Origin: Streptacidiphilus pinicola | GTDB taxonomy: Bacteria > Actinomycetota > Actinomycetes > Streptomycetales > Streptomycetaceae | Assembly (NCBI RefSeq): GCF_003258295.1 | Contig: NZ_QKYN01000035.1 | Location: forward strand, 1 to 49,170 | Direction of reading: 5' to 3' | DNA: 49,170 nucleotides | Part shown: positions 27,001 through 35,386 of the stretch, one piece after another | Layout: each line of letters opens with the position of its first letter | Position numbering within the stretch: the first letter of the stretch is position 1 | Notes under the pieces: generated by a model | Seen by the model: the letters and a program-made list of their open reading frames with translations, nothing else | Told to the model about the DNA's origin: nothing | Database searches by the model: none | Made by a program: the position numbers and the translations under genes

Positions 27001-28617
27001 CCGACGACGGTGGTGACGGCGGAGGCCGTGGTGCGGACTCCGGCCGCGCTCCCCCCGGCGGCACGGCCCGCGCCCACCGCGACGGCGGGCGCCGCCGAGC
27101 GGCTTGCGGTGCGCGGCACGGTCGTCGGGCACATCTCCCGGATCAGCGCCTTCCCGGCCGACCAGCTGCACGACGACCACCTGGTGGTCCAGGAGCTCGG
27201 CTTCGACTCACTGATGCTGACCGAGCTGATGGCCTCGGTGCGCAACACCTGGCCGCACCTGGCCGAGCAGCTCGCGGGCGGAGTCATCGCGACCCGGCCG
27301 ACCATCCGTGAGATCGTCGACGCCGTCGCCGGCCTGCTCGGTGTCCCGGCGGCGGCGGCCGCACCGCAGGCCACCGCACCCGCCGTCCCCGACGAACCGG
27401 CCGACGCCGTCGCGCAGGAGCGCAGGATCGAGGACTTCCCCGAAGCGCTGGCGCTCGCGGCGCAGATCGACGAACCCGGCACCCGCAACCCGTACTTCCT
27501 GCTGCACGAGGGCACCGCGACCGACACCTCCCGGATCGAGGGCCGCGAGCTGGTCTGCTTCTCCAGCTACAACTACCTCGGCCTGTCCGGCCACCCGGCG
27601 ATCAAGCAGGCCGTCGGCGAGGCGCTGGACACCTACGGCAGCTCCGTCTCGGCCAGCCGCTTCCTCTCCGGCGACCGGCCGGTGCACCGGGAGCTGGAGG
27701 CCGAACTCTCCACGCTGCTGGGCACCGAGGACGCCATCGTCATGGTCAGCGGCCACGCGACCAACGTGTCGGTGATCGGGCACCTGCTCGGCGCGGAGGA
27801 CCTCGTCGTTCACGACGAACTCGCGCACGACAGCATCCTGCAGGGCTGCAAGCTCTCCGGCGCCCGGCGACTGCCGTTCCCGCACAACGACATGACCGCG
27901 CTCGACGAGCTGCTGACCCGGGCTCGGCCGCGCTACCGCCGCTGCCTGATCGTGGTCGAGGGCGTCTACAGCATGGACGGCGACCTGGTGGACCTGCCCA
28001 GGCTGATCGAGGTCAAGGAGAAGCACGGCGCGATCGTGCTGGTCGACGAGGCGCACAGCATCGGCACCATCGGCAAGAACGGCGGCGGCGTCGGCGACCA
28101 CTTCGGCGTGGACCGCTCCCGGATCGACCTGTGGGCCGGGACCCTGTCCAAGTCGCTGTCCAGCTGCGGCGGTTACGTCGGCGGTTCGGCGGACGTGGTG
28201 CGCTACCTCAAGTACAGCGTGCCGGGCTTCGTCTACAGCGTCGGCATGACGCCGCCGAACACCGCCGCCGCGCTGGCCGCGATCCGGGCGATGCGCGACG
28301 AGCCGGAGCGCCTGGAGCGGCTGCGCGGCAACGCGGAGCTGTTCCTCGCCGAGGCCCGCAAGGCCGGTCTGGACACCGGGCCGAGCTCCGACTCCCCCGT
28401 GGTGCCCTGCATCGTCGGCGACTCCGCGATGACGCTCAAGCTCGCCGAGGTGCTGTTCGACCGCGGCATCAGCGTCAACCCGATCATGTACCCGGCGGTA
28501 CCGGAGGCCGAGGCCCGGCTGCGCTTCTTCATCACCTCGGAGCACACCGAGAAGCAGATCCGCGCCTCCGTCGCCACCGTGGCCGAGGAACTCCGGCTGC
28601 TGCGCGCCGGCGCCTGA
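24088..28617 (+). CDS. Hybrid PKS / alpha-oxoamine synthase (KS-AT-ACP-AOS)
   Basis: Megasynthase of 1509 aa. KS (about 1-430): active Cys172 in VDAACSSSL, first His in EAHGTAT, second in VKSLIGHG (Leu where Asn is usual). AT (about 540-890): Ser636 in GHSVGE and NAFHS, suggesting malonyl-CoA. ACP: Ser1041 in LGFDSLML. C-terminal PLP-dependent AOS (about 1110-1505): SSYNYLGLSGHP, DEAHSIG and PLP Lys1355 in GTLSKSLSS. It should extend an acyl chain by one malonate, then couple it decarboxylatively to an amino acid, as RedL does with glycine to form an alkyl-pyrrolinone precursor. There is no ketoreductase or thioesterase. The GTG at 24088 follows GAGG. An internal ribosome site plus GTG occurs at 26902-26916. 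Confidence 0.92.
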   Translation: MRDIAIVGMSCRFPGARNLQEYWRLLLGGQRQFRSVPAERWDHAEYFDPTDKRGSKASYTDKIAVIDEVDQFDAAHFRMSPRRVQNMDPQHRLLLQVSREALQDAGWERRPFDRATTGVFFGLSSSEYAEYSPDVKQIQPFTVPGVLLNMAAATVSQYYDLGGPSFTVDAACSSSLVALYEAVTHLRAGHCREAVVGGAYLALAPNGLVGFAKVGALSQAGVCRPFDRRADGFVLGEGIGAVVLRPLDEALAAGDRVYAVVRGVGSSNDGVTDGPMTPRQEGQEVALRRAYADAECTMDSVGFIEAHGTATVVGDRTELDAIKAVRTADLMGRPDRGAYLSSVKSLIGHGLSAAGMASVIKAALVLHHGTVVPQPETEVDPAVGMAEAGLRIADAPVPWPAEDAPRRVGVNGFGFGGTNVHVVLQDAPDNPATTPAPDEPERPELFLLSAGTPALLADHIGAVLDELATQPHATARELAWTLAQRTPLPARLAVVASDLAELREKLTQAQQQLADGRLGVLGDAGFAGRTPLPAKKRQVAFLFPGQGSQRPGMLGDLVERFGALRGRAEALDAGLREQAGFSALDALYGPEAASDAGRARLTGTDVCQPALGLLGLSMARLLAECGVRADLTLGHSVGEFPAAAIAGAMTDEAALGLLATRGRRMRDAEAEVRGGMLAVRGDAERVEALLHGVDGAWPSCYNHPGQTVVSGTEAGLAETGRRCAAEGLPAVRLEVSNAFHSPLLAGAREGIESDLADAPIGAPGLTFVSSVSGAACAAPERLRVLWAEHALAPVRFADAARAAHDADARIFVQLAGGRGLLSTVRQNLREEEGLHYVALTGEKPDDARTFLAGLGQLAVLGLPVGLTPLFEGTPRLLSLPPSPLRTRRYWVDAQKPRDTSAFLAPRPVPAATAGTAEATAPAEPPAIAARAVLPQPPVKEHPVNEVVSLLREQLATLRSLGVAELAEFAPAPTTVVTAEAVVRTPAALPPAARPAPTATAGAAERLAVRGTVVGHISRISAFPADQLHDDHLVVQELGFDSLMLTELMASVRNTWPHLAEQLAGGVIATRPTIREIVDAVAGLLGVPAAAAAPQATAPAVPDEPADAVAQERRIEDFPEALALAAQIDEPGTRNPYFLLHEGTATDTSRIEGRELVCFSSYNYLGLSGHPAIKQAVGEALDTYGSSVSASRFLSGDRPVHRELEAELSTLLGTEDAIVMVSGHATNVSVIGHLLGAEDLVVHDELAHDSILQGCKLSGARRLPFPHNDMTALDELLTRARPRYRRCLIVVEGVYSMDGDLVDLPRLIEVKEKHGAIVLVDEAHSIGTIGKNGGGVGDHFGVDRSRIDLWAGTLSKSLSSCGGYVGGSADVVRYLKYSVPGFVYSVGMTPPNTAAALAAIRAMRDEPERLERLRGNAELFLAEARKAGLDTGPSSDSPVVPCIVGDSAMTLKLAEVLFDRGISVNPIMYPAVPEAEARLRFFITSEHTEKQIRASVATVAEELRLLRAGA
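26902..26916 (+). promoter_or_regulatory. Internal ribosome site and GTG inside the PKS gene
   Basis: AAGGAG (26902-26907) is followed after 6 nt by an in-frame GTG (26914), at codon 943, in the linker between AT and ACP. Initiation here would yield a separate 567-residue ACP-AOS protein beginning VNEVVSLLREQLATL. The sequence is a textbook start signal; its use is inference. Confidence 0.5.
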
Positions 28618-28673
28618 CACCACCCCGAACCCCCGCCGCTCGACCGTCCGCTCGACCCCAGGAGCTGGTTCCC

Positions 28674-30920
28674 GTGTCCTCCATGCCCACGTCGCCGGTC
28701 GCCGCCCCGGCGCCCCCCGGCCCAGGTACGGCCGAGCACGCCCGCCGGCTGCCGCTCGCGCTGCGCCGGCCGCGCTGGGTGCTCTGGATCAGCGTGCTGT
28801 TCCTGGTGCTGACCGGGGTGCTGGCGGGCGGCGCGTCGGCGGCGATGAAGAACGGCGGGTTCGACGACCCGGCGTCGGACTCCTCGCAGGCGACGCAGCT
28901 GCTCGCGGCCAAGTTCCCGGCGAGCCAGGCGAACCTGGTGCTGCTGGTGCAGAGCCACGCGGGCGTGGACGCGCCGCAGGCCACCGCGACCGGCAAGCGG
29001 CTGCTGGCCACGCTGACGTCGACACCCGGGGTCCACGTCGTGGACAGCTACTTCGCCACGGGCGACCCCGGGCTGCGCTCCCGCGACGGGCACAGCGCGC
29101 TGACCACGGTGAACGTCAGCGGCGACGAGGACGCGGTGGCGCGCACCACGACGAAGCTGCACGACGAGCTGGCCCGGGCCTCCGGGCCGGTCGCCGTGCG
29201 GTTCGGCGGCATCGCGCAGGTCACCAACGACCTGACCGACCAGACCAACAACGACCTGGCGACCTCCGAGGGCATCGCGCTGCCGCTGACGCTGATCCTG
29301 CTGTTCTTCGTCTTCCGGGGGGTGGTCGCCGCGCTGCTGCCGCTGTTCATCGGGGTCCTGTCGATCTCCGGCTCGCTGGCGGTCCTCTACGGGCTGGGCC
29401 AGGCCACCTCGGTGTCGGTGTTCGCGGTCAACCTGACCACCGCGCTGGGCCTGGGACTGGCCGTCGACTACAGCCTGCTGATCGTCTCCCGCTACCGGGA
29501 GGAACGCGCGGGCGGCCTGGAGGCGCGCCCGGCCCTGGCGGCCACGCTGCGGACGGCCGGACGCACGGTGGTCTTCAGCGGAGCGATCGTTGCCGCGGTG
29601 CTCAGCACGCTGGTGGTGTTCAAACAGTACTTCCTCAGCTCCTTCGCCTACGCCGGGGTCGCGGTCGTCGCCATCACGGTGCTGTGCGCGCTGCTGCCGC
29701 TGCCCGCCGCGCTGCTGCTGGTGGGCGACCGGATCGACTCCCGCGCCGTCCGGCGCAAGCGCGCCGCCGGGACGGCGGCCGAGGCGAAGGCTCCGCAGGA
29801 CCGGCTCTGGGGCCGGATCGCCGGTGGCGTGATGCGCCGCCCGCTGGTGGCCGGGCTGCTGGTGGCCGGGTTGCTGGTGGTGGTGGCCGCGCCGCTGACG
29901 GGAGCCCAGTTCGGCGTCCCGGACGAGCGGGCGCTGCCCAAGGGCACCGAGAGCCGGGTGGTGGCCGACCTCGCCCGCACCCAGTTCAGCGGCGACGACG
30001 AGAACGCCCTGTCGCTGGTCGGCCAGGACTGGCCGGACGGCTCGCCCACCGATCTGGCCGCCTACGCGCAGCGCCTGTCCGCCCTGCCGCACGTGACCTC
30101 GGTGACCAGCGCCGCCGGACGGTTCCAGCAGGGCCGGCCGGTCGGCGGGCCGGTCCCCGGCCTCACCGCGGGCGCGGCGACGGTGCTGCAGGTCGCCGAC
30201 GACGTGGTGCCCTACTCCCCCGCGGGCGAGCAGCTGGTGACGAGCGTGCGGGCGGTCCCCGTGCCCGGCGGGCACCGGGTGTACGTCGGCGGCCTCGCCG
30301 CCCAGTACGTGGACGTGACGGCGTCGATCGGCGCGCGACTGCCGCTCGCGATCGGGCTGGCCACACTGCTCACCCTGGTGCTGCTGAGCCTGGCGACCGG
30401 CAGTGTGCTGCTGCCGCTCAAGGCGGTGCTGTTCAACGCGCTCGGCCTGGGCGCGGTGCTCGGCGCGATGATCTGGATCTTCCAGGACGGGCACCTGGCC
30501 GGCCTGCTCGACGTCACCCCCGCGCCGATCGCGGTCACCATGCCGGTCCTGCTGCTCTGCATCGCCTACGCGCTCTCGATGGACTACGAGATGTTCGTGC
30601 TCTCGCGGATCAAGGAGCGCTACACGAAGTCCGGCGACCCGATCGGCGCGGTGCGCGAGGGGCTCGGCGGCTCCGGCCCGATCATCACCGCGGCGGCGGC
30701 GATCCTGGCCGTCTCCTTCTTCTCGACGGCGATCTCCGGGGTGTCGCTGGCCAAGCTCTTCGGCATCGGCACCGGGCTCGCGGTGATCCTCGACGCGGTG
30801 CTGGTGCGCGGCGTGCTGGTGCCCGCCTTCCTCAAGATCTTCGGTGCCGCCGCCTGGTGGGCGCCGGCCCCGATGAAGCGCCTCACCGGCCGGATATCCG
30901 GCGCCGTGGGCGAGCACTGA
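28674..30920 (+). CDS. MMPL/RND-family lipid exporter
   Basis: Large membrane transporter of 748 aa. One N-terminal segment (WVLWISVLFLVLTGVL) precedes an extracellular domain, and two clusters of membrane helices each carry an MMPL-type Asp-Tyr pair: ALGLGLAVDYSLLIVSRYREE and ALSMDYEMFVLSRIKE. Proteins of this family export lipids and lipid-like metabolites using proton motive force. The GTG at 28674 has GGAG nine bases upstream. It lies 56 nt after the megasynthase, suggesting export of a lipophilic product. Confidence 0.88.
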   Translation: MSSMPTSPVAAPAPPGPGTAEHARRLPLALRRPRWVLWISVLFLVLTGVLAGGASAAMKNGGFDDPASDSSQATQLLAAKFPASQANLVLLVQSHAGVDAPQATATGKRLLATLTSTPGVHVVDSYFATGDPGLRSRDGHSALTTVNVSGDEDAVARTTTKLHDELARASGPVAVRFGGIAQVTNDLTDQTNNDLATSEGIALPLTLILLFFVFRGVVAALLPLFIGVLSISGSLAVLYGLGQATSVSVFAVNLTTALGLGLAVDYSLLIVSRYREERAGGLEARPALAATLRTAGRTVVFSGAIVAAVLSTLVVFKQYFLSSFAYAGVAVVAITVLCALLPLPAALLLVGDRIDSRAVRRKRAAGTAAEAKAPQDRLWGRIAGGVMRRPLVAGLLVAGLLVVVAAPLTGAQFGVPDERALPKGTESRVVADLARTQFSGDDENALSLVGQDWPDGSPTDLAAYAQRLSALPHVTSVTSAAGRFQQGRPVGGPVPGLTAGAATVLQVADDVVPYSPAGEQLVTSVRAVPVPGGHRVYVGGLAAQYVDVTASIGARLPLAIGLATLLTLVLLSLATGSVLLPLKAVLFNALGLGAVLGAMIWIFQDGHLAGLLDVTPAPIAVTMPVLLLCIAYALSMDYEMFVLSRIKERYTKSGDPIGAVREGLGGSGPIITAAAAILAVSFFSTAISGVSLAKLFGIGTGLAVILDAVLVRGVLVPAFLKIFGAAAWWAPAPMKRLTGRISGAVGEH

Positions 30921-30952
30921 CACGGCCTCACAACGACGACTGAGGAGAGATC

Positions 30953-33604
30953 GTGGAACTTCCCCAGGCGACCCTGGTCACCGGGTCCGGCACCCGTACG
31001 GCGCAGGACATCGCCGGTGCGGCGCTGAGACTGGCGGCGGTGCTGCGCCGGACCGGCGTGAGAACCGGTGAGCGGGTGCTGCTCAAGGCCGACAACTCAC
31101 CCTCGATGGTGACGGCGCTGCTGGCCCTGATGCACCTCGACGTCTCCGTCGTGCTGCTCGACGACCGGCAGACCGACCAGGAGTGCACCCGGGCGGCCAC
31201 GCTGACGAAGGCCCCGTGGGCGGTCTCGCACCGGGGCGAGGAGATCGCCCCGCACGTGCGGACCATCCCGCTCGACGCCGTCGAGGCCGAGCCGGCCGAG
31301 ACCGAGCTCGACGCCGAGCTGGACTTCTCCGCGTGGGAGCGGCGCGAGGACGCACTGATCACCTGGTCCTCCGGTTCGACCGGACTGCCCAAGGGCATCG
31401 TCCGCTCCGGCCGGGCACTCCTGGACGACCTGGAGCGCTCCCGCGAACGGATGGGCTACCAGGCGAGCGACGTGCTGCTGCCGCTGGTGCCGTTCTCGCA
31501 CTTCTACGGCCTGACCCTGGTGCTGATCTGGTGGCGGCTCGGCTGCACCCTGATCGTCACCCCGACCAACCGCCTCGACCAGGCGCTCAAGGTGGGCTCG
31601 GAGGCGGGCGCGACGGTGGTGGACGCCACCCCGTCGACGCTGCACAGCATCCTGAACCTGACCGAGCGTCGCCCGCAGCTGCTGGTGGAGCTGGCCACGG
31701 TGCGGATGTGGTGCGTCGGCGGCGCGCCGATGAGCAGCACCTTCGCCGCGCGGTTCGCCGCCACCTTCGGGGTGCCGGTGCTCGACGGCTACGGCAGCAA
31801 CGAGGCCGGCAACATCGCGCTGGCGAGCGTGGACAACCCGGAGGGCTGCGGCCGTCCGCTGGACGGCGTCGAGGTCACCATCGTCGACGCCGACGGCAGC
31901 CCGGTGCCGATCGGCAGCACCGGCGAGATCATCGTGCGCAGCCCGGCCATGATGGTCGGTTACCTGGACGAGGCCGGCGAGGTCGCCCCGCTCGGGTCCG
32001 AGGCTTACCACACGCAGGACCTCGGCTACTGGGACACCCACGGCAACCTGTACGTGGTGGGCCGCAAGTACGCGGTGCACCGCCTGGGCCACACCCTCTA
32101 CCCGGAGTCGATCGAGCGGCGCGCGGAGGCCTGCGGGCGCCCGGTCAAGATCGTCGCGCTGGACGACGAACGGCGCGGCTGCCAGCTGGTGTTCGTGGTG
32201 GCCGACCCGGACGGGTCGAGCGCCCAGCTGTGGCGCCGCGAGATCGACGCGCTGCTGCCCTCCTACGAGCAGCCGAACCGGGTGATCGTGGTCGAGCAGT
32301 TCCCGCTGAACGCCAACGGCAAGCCGGACATGGTGGAGCTGCGGCGGCAGGCGCAGGACGCCATCGGCGACCGGGCGGCCCGCCCGGTGGTGCCGGTCGC
32401 CGCGCTGGCCTCGGCCAACGTGCCGCTGCCCGACCGCCTGCACGCGGTGCACGACATGGTCGCCTTCCTGCGCGAGCAGCCGGAGCAGATCGCGGAGATC
32501 CTCACCGAGATCTCGGTGCGCCGGGCGGTCGACGAGGAGATCGAGGACTCGATCGTCACCCTGGAGGGCGCCGTCGAGGAGATCGACCGCTACCGGCCCG
32601 GGCGGGTCTCCCGGCTGGCCGGCTTCATGTCCTCGAACGTGGTGCTCTACTCCTACGTGCTGCACGCGGTGCTGCCCTCGCTGTTCGTCGAGCGGATCTC
32701 GATGCGGCCCTCCAGCCAGGTGGCCGCGCAGACACGCCGGCTGCACGAGCTGTTCGCCCCGGTGCACGGCCTGCCGATCGAGATGTCGACGCTGAACCAG
32801 CGTCAGTTCGTCTCCGGCCCGGCCGCCGAGGCGGACGTGGTGGTCTTCACCGGCGCCTACAACAACGCCGAGGAACTGCGCGGCAAGCTGCGCCGCGACC
32901 AGCTGATGGTCTTCTTCGGCCAGGGCATCAACCCGTTCGTGGTGGGCCCGGACGCGGACGGCGAGCGGGCGGTCGAGGACGCGATCCGGATCCGGCTGCA
33001 CAACTCCGGCCAGGACTGCTTCGGGCCGGACGTGTTCTTCGTCCACGCCTCCCTGCAGGATCGTTTCGTCGGGGGCCTCACCAAGCGCCTCGCCGAACAG
33101 CGCCACGGCGCCTACACCGACCCGGACGCGGACTACGGCGCGGTCTACTACGACTCCGCGATCCGTGCCACCACCGAGTTCCTGCTGCGCAACCGGGAGC
33201 ACGTGGTGCACGGCGGCGAGGTCGACTTCCGCACCGGCCTGGTCCGCCCGACGGTGCTGGTGCGGAACATCGAAGACCAGCTGGACATCAGCGAGTTCTT
33301 CTCGCCGATCTTCAACGTCGTGGTCTACGACGACCCGGAGCGGCTGGAGAAGGTGCTCTTCTCGCCCTACTTCGCCGAGCGGTCGATGGGCGCGATGGTC
33401 TACGGCACCGAGGACGCCCTGGTCGAGAAGCTGCGCGAGCGGCACACCGTCGGCGTCAACCGCACCCTGCTGGACGTCGACAACGGCAACCACCCCTTCG
33501 GCGGCCGTGGCGTCATGGCCAACTACGCCGCCTACCGGGGCAGGCGCACCGCCGAGCCGCTGCTGCTGTCCAAGTCCGTTGCCCAGTACGGAATCGGAGT
33601 CTGA
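30953..33604 (+). CDS. Acyl-adenylating ligase fused to an aldehyde-dehydrogenase-like domain
   Basis: Fusion of 883 aa. The N-terminal AMP-binding domain (about 1-460) has ITWSSGSTGLPKGIV, the adenine site GYGSNEAG, the hinge region VVGRKYAVHRLGHTLYPESIE and the catalytic Lys in FPLNANGKPD, so it should adenylate a carboxylic acid. The C-terminal domain (about 500-883) is ALDH-like, with nucleophile Cys689 in NSGQDCFGP and the turn FTGAYNN. The usual general-base Glu (ELGG) is absent: the region reads FFGQGINPF. Loss of that Glu is known in acylating ALDHs and acyl reductases, so it may reduce an activated acyl group to an aldehyde. GTG start with GAGGAGAG upstream. Confidence 0.85.
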   Translation: MELPQATLVTGSGTRTAQDIAGAALRLAAVLRRTGVRTGERVLLKADNSPSMVTALLALMHLDVSVVLLDDRQTDQECTRAATLTKAPWAVSHRGEEIAPHVRTIPLDAVEAEPAETELDAELDFSAWERREDALITWSSGSTGLPKGIVRSGRALLDDLERSRERMGYQASDVLLPLVPFSHFYGLTLVLIWWRLGCTLIVTPTNRLDQALKVGSEAGATVVDATPSTLHSILNLTERRPQLLVELATVRMWCVGGAPMSSTFAARFAATFGVPVLDGYGSNEAGNIALASVDNPEGCGRPLDGVEVTIVDADGSPVPIGSTGEIIVRSPAMMVGYLDEAGEVAPLGSEAYHTQDLGYWDTHGNLYVVGRKYAVHRLGHTLYPESIERRAEACGRPVKIVALDDERRGCQLVFVVADPDGSSAQLWRREIDALLPSYEQPNRVIVVEQFPLNANGKPDMVELRRQAQDAIGDRAARPVVPVAALASANVPLPDRLHAVHDMVAFLREQPEQIAEILTEISVRRAVDEEIEDSIVTLEGAVEEIDRYRPGRVSRLAGFMSSNVVLYSYVLHAVLPSLFVERISMRPSSQVAAQTRRLHELFAPVHGLPIEMSTLNQRQFVSGPAAEADVVVFTGAYNNAEELRGKLRRDQLMVFFGQGINPFVVGPDADGERAVEDAIRIRLHNSGQDCFGPDVFFVHASLQDRFVGGLTKRLAEQRHGAYTDPDADYGAVYYDSAIRATTEFLLRNREHVVHGGEVDFRTGLVRPTVLVRNIEDQLDISEFFSPIFNVVVYDDPERLEKVLFSPYFAERSMGAMVYGTEDALVEKLRERHTVGVNRTLLDVDNGNHPFGGRGVMANYAAYRGRRTAEPLLLSKSVAQYGIGV

Positions 33605-33610
33605 GAGCTG

Positions 33611-35386
33611 ATGGCGGAGACCACCTACCCCAGTCCGTGGCACGCCGTGGTGGACGCGCTCGTCCACCACGGGGTCGACACGGTGTTCGGTCTGCCCGGT
33701 GACGACCTCGGCGCGCTGCACGCGCTGGAGGACGCGCCGGTGCGGATGCTGCTCTGCCGTGACCAGCGCAGCGCGCTGTTCCTGGCCACCGGCCACGCGC
33801 TGCAGTCCGGGCGCACCGCCGTCTGCGTCGTCGGCAAGGGCCCGGCCGTGGCCAACGCGGTCACCGGGCTGCTGGAGGCGCACACCTCCGGCGTGCCGCT
33901 GGTCGTGCTGGCGGGCGGCACCGCGACCAAGCGCCGCGACTCCGGCGCCTTCCAGGAGGTCGACCAACTCGCCCTGGTCCGCCCGCTGGTGAAGTGGGCC
34001 GCGCGGATCGACCACCCGGACCGGCTGGTTCCGGCGCTGGACAAGGCGTTCCTGCTCGCCGCGTCGGGCGCGCCCGGCCCCGTCTACGTCGAGCTGCCGG
34101 ACGACCTGCTGGACCTGGAGATCGTCCGCACCCGCCCGTGGGCGGACGCCCCGGAGGTCGCGACCGCGGTCACCGCGGACGGCGTCGACTCGCGGGCCCT
34201 GGCGCTGGTCCGGGCCGCGCGGCGACCGGTGCTGCTGGTCGGCGGCGGCATGCGCGGCCGTAACGGGGAGCGCCGCATCGAGGCCCTCGCGGACCGGCTC
34301 GGCGCGGCGGTCTTCGCCACCGCCTCCGGGCGCGGCGTCGTCGACGAGACGCACCCGCACTTCGCCGGCCTGGCCGGTCTGTACTCCCCGGCCGAGCTGG
34401 CGCCGGTCTGGTCCGAGGCCGACCTGCTGATCACGCTCGGCAGCCGGCTGGAGGAGACCGCGACCTTCAACGGCTTCGTCGGCCCCGGGGTACCGGTGCT
34501 GCAGGTCAACCTCGACCCGGCCGGGCTGTCCACGGAGTTCCCGGGCCTCGGCCTGCTGGGCGAGGGCGCGGCGGTCGTCGCGCACTGGCTGCGCGAGCTC
34601 GGCCCCCACCCCACGGAGGCCGAGGCTGACGCCACCTGGCCGGACACCGTGACCGAGTGCCGCGCCGCCGCCCACGCCGCCGTCGCCGCCCGGCTGGCCG
34701 AGATGGCCGCGGGCGACACCCTGCACGTCGCGGAGGTCCTCGCCGCGCTGGACCGGCTCGCGCCCGCCGACCGGATCCTGGTGCAGGAGAACGGCCTGCA
34801 GGACATGTGGTCCTACTTCTTCCCGCACTGGACCGTCGGCGCCGAGGCGGGCTCGGTGGTCCCCTCCGAGCAGACCACGCTGGGCTTCGGCACCGCCGCC
34901 GCGGGCGGCGTCAAGCTCGCCGCCGGGGACCGGCCGGTGATCGCCTTCGTCGGCGACGGCGCGTTCGCGATGGTCGCGAACGACATCGCGACGCTGGCCC
35001 GCGAGGGCGTCGGCGTCACCTACGTGGTGCTGCGCAACAGCGGCTACGGCTGGCTGCAGTGCCAACTCGACCAACACGGCGCCGAGTCGACGCGCTTCGC
35101 CTTCTTGGGCGAGGAGATGGGGAGCACCCTCCCGGTCCACCCCGCCGCCTGGCACGCGGTGGTGCGCGACAAGTCCGCGCTGGCCGACCTGCTCGGCGAG
35201 GCGCTGCTGAACAGCTCCAAGGGCCGCGTCGCCGTCCTCGAAATCCCGGTGACCATCGCCGACGCCCCGCCCGGGATCACCGAGCTCGACGGCGACTTCC
35301 CCGGCGCCGCCACCGACTCCGCCCCGAACCCCGCCTCCAAGAACGTCAGCAAGAACGAAGAGGAGAGACCCACTGATGAGCAGTGA
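33611..35386 (+). CDS. Thiamine-diphosphate-dependent decarboxylase/carboligase
   Basis: ThDP enzyme of 591 aa with the three-domain layout of the acetolactate synthase / phosphonopyruvate decarboxylase group. The N-terminal pyrimidine domain starts WHAVVDALVHHGVDTVFGLPGD; the cofactor motif is VGDGAFAMVANDIATL ending about 25 residues on in RNSGYG. The usual Glu that activates thiamine (RHEQ in relatives) appears as LLCRDQRS, apparently Asp, by hand alignment. It starts 6 nt after the ligase-ALDH gene and overlaps the KS gene by 11 nt. It could decarboxylate a 2-oxo acid or join it to an aldehyde as an acyloin. Substrate unknown. Confidence 0.83.
   Translation: MAETTYPSPWHAVVDALVHHGVDTVFGLPGDDLGALHALEDAPVRMLLCRDQRSALFLATGHALQSGRTAVCVVGKGPAVANAVTGLLEAHTSGVPLVVLAGGTATKRRDSGAFQEVDQLALVRPLVKWAARIDHPDRLVPALDKAFLLAASGAPGPVYVELPDDLLDLEIVRTRPWADAPEVATAVTADGVDSRALALVRAARRPVLLVGGGMRGRNGERRIEALADRLGAAVFATASGRGVVDETHPHFAGLAGLYSPAELAPVWSEADLLITLGSRLEETATFNGFVGPGVPVLQVNLDPAGLSTEFPGLGLLGEGAAVVAHWLRELGPHPTEAEADATWPDTVTECRAAAHAAVAARLAEMAAGDTLHVAEVLAALDRLAPADRILVQENGLQDMWSYFFPHWTVGAEAGSVVPSEQTTLGFGTAAAGGVKLAAGDRPVIAFVGDGAFAMVANDIATLAREGVGVTYVVLRNSGYGWLQCQLDQHGAESTRFAFLGEEMGSTLPVHPAAWHAVVRDKSALADLLGEALLNSSKGRVAVLEIPVTIADAPPGITELDGDFPGAATDSAPNPASKNVSKNEEERPTDEQ

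Noticed and set aside
23973-27311. 1112-residue plus-strand frame overlapping the PKS gene
   Set aside because: Arg/Gly/Pro-rich shadow of the PKS in another frame; no motifs or ribosome site.
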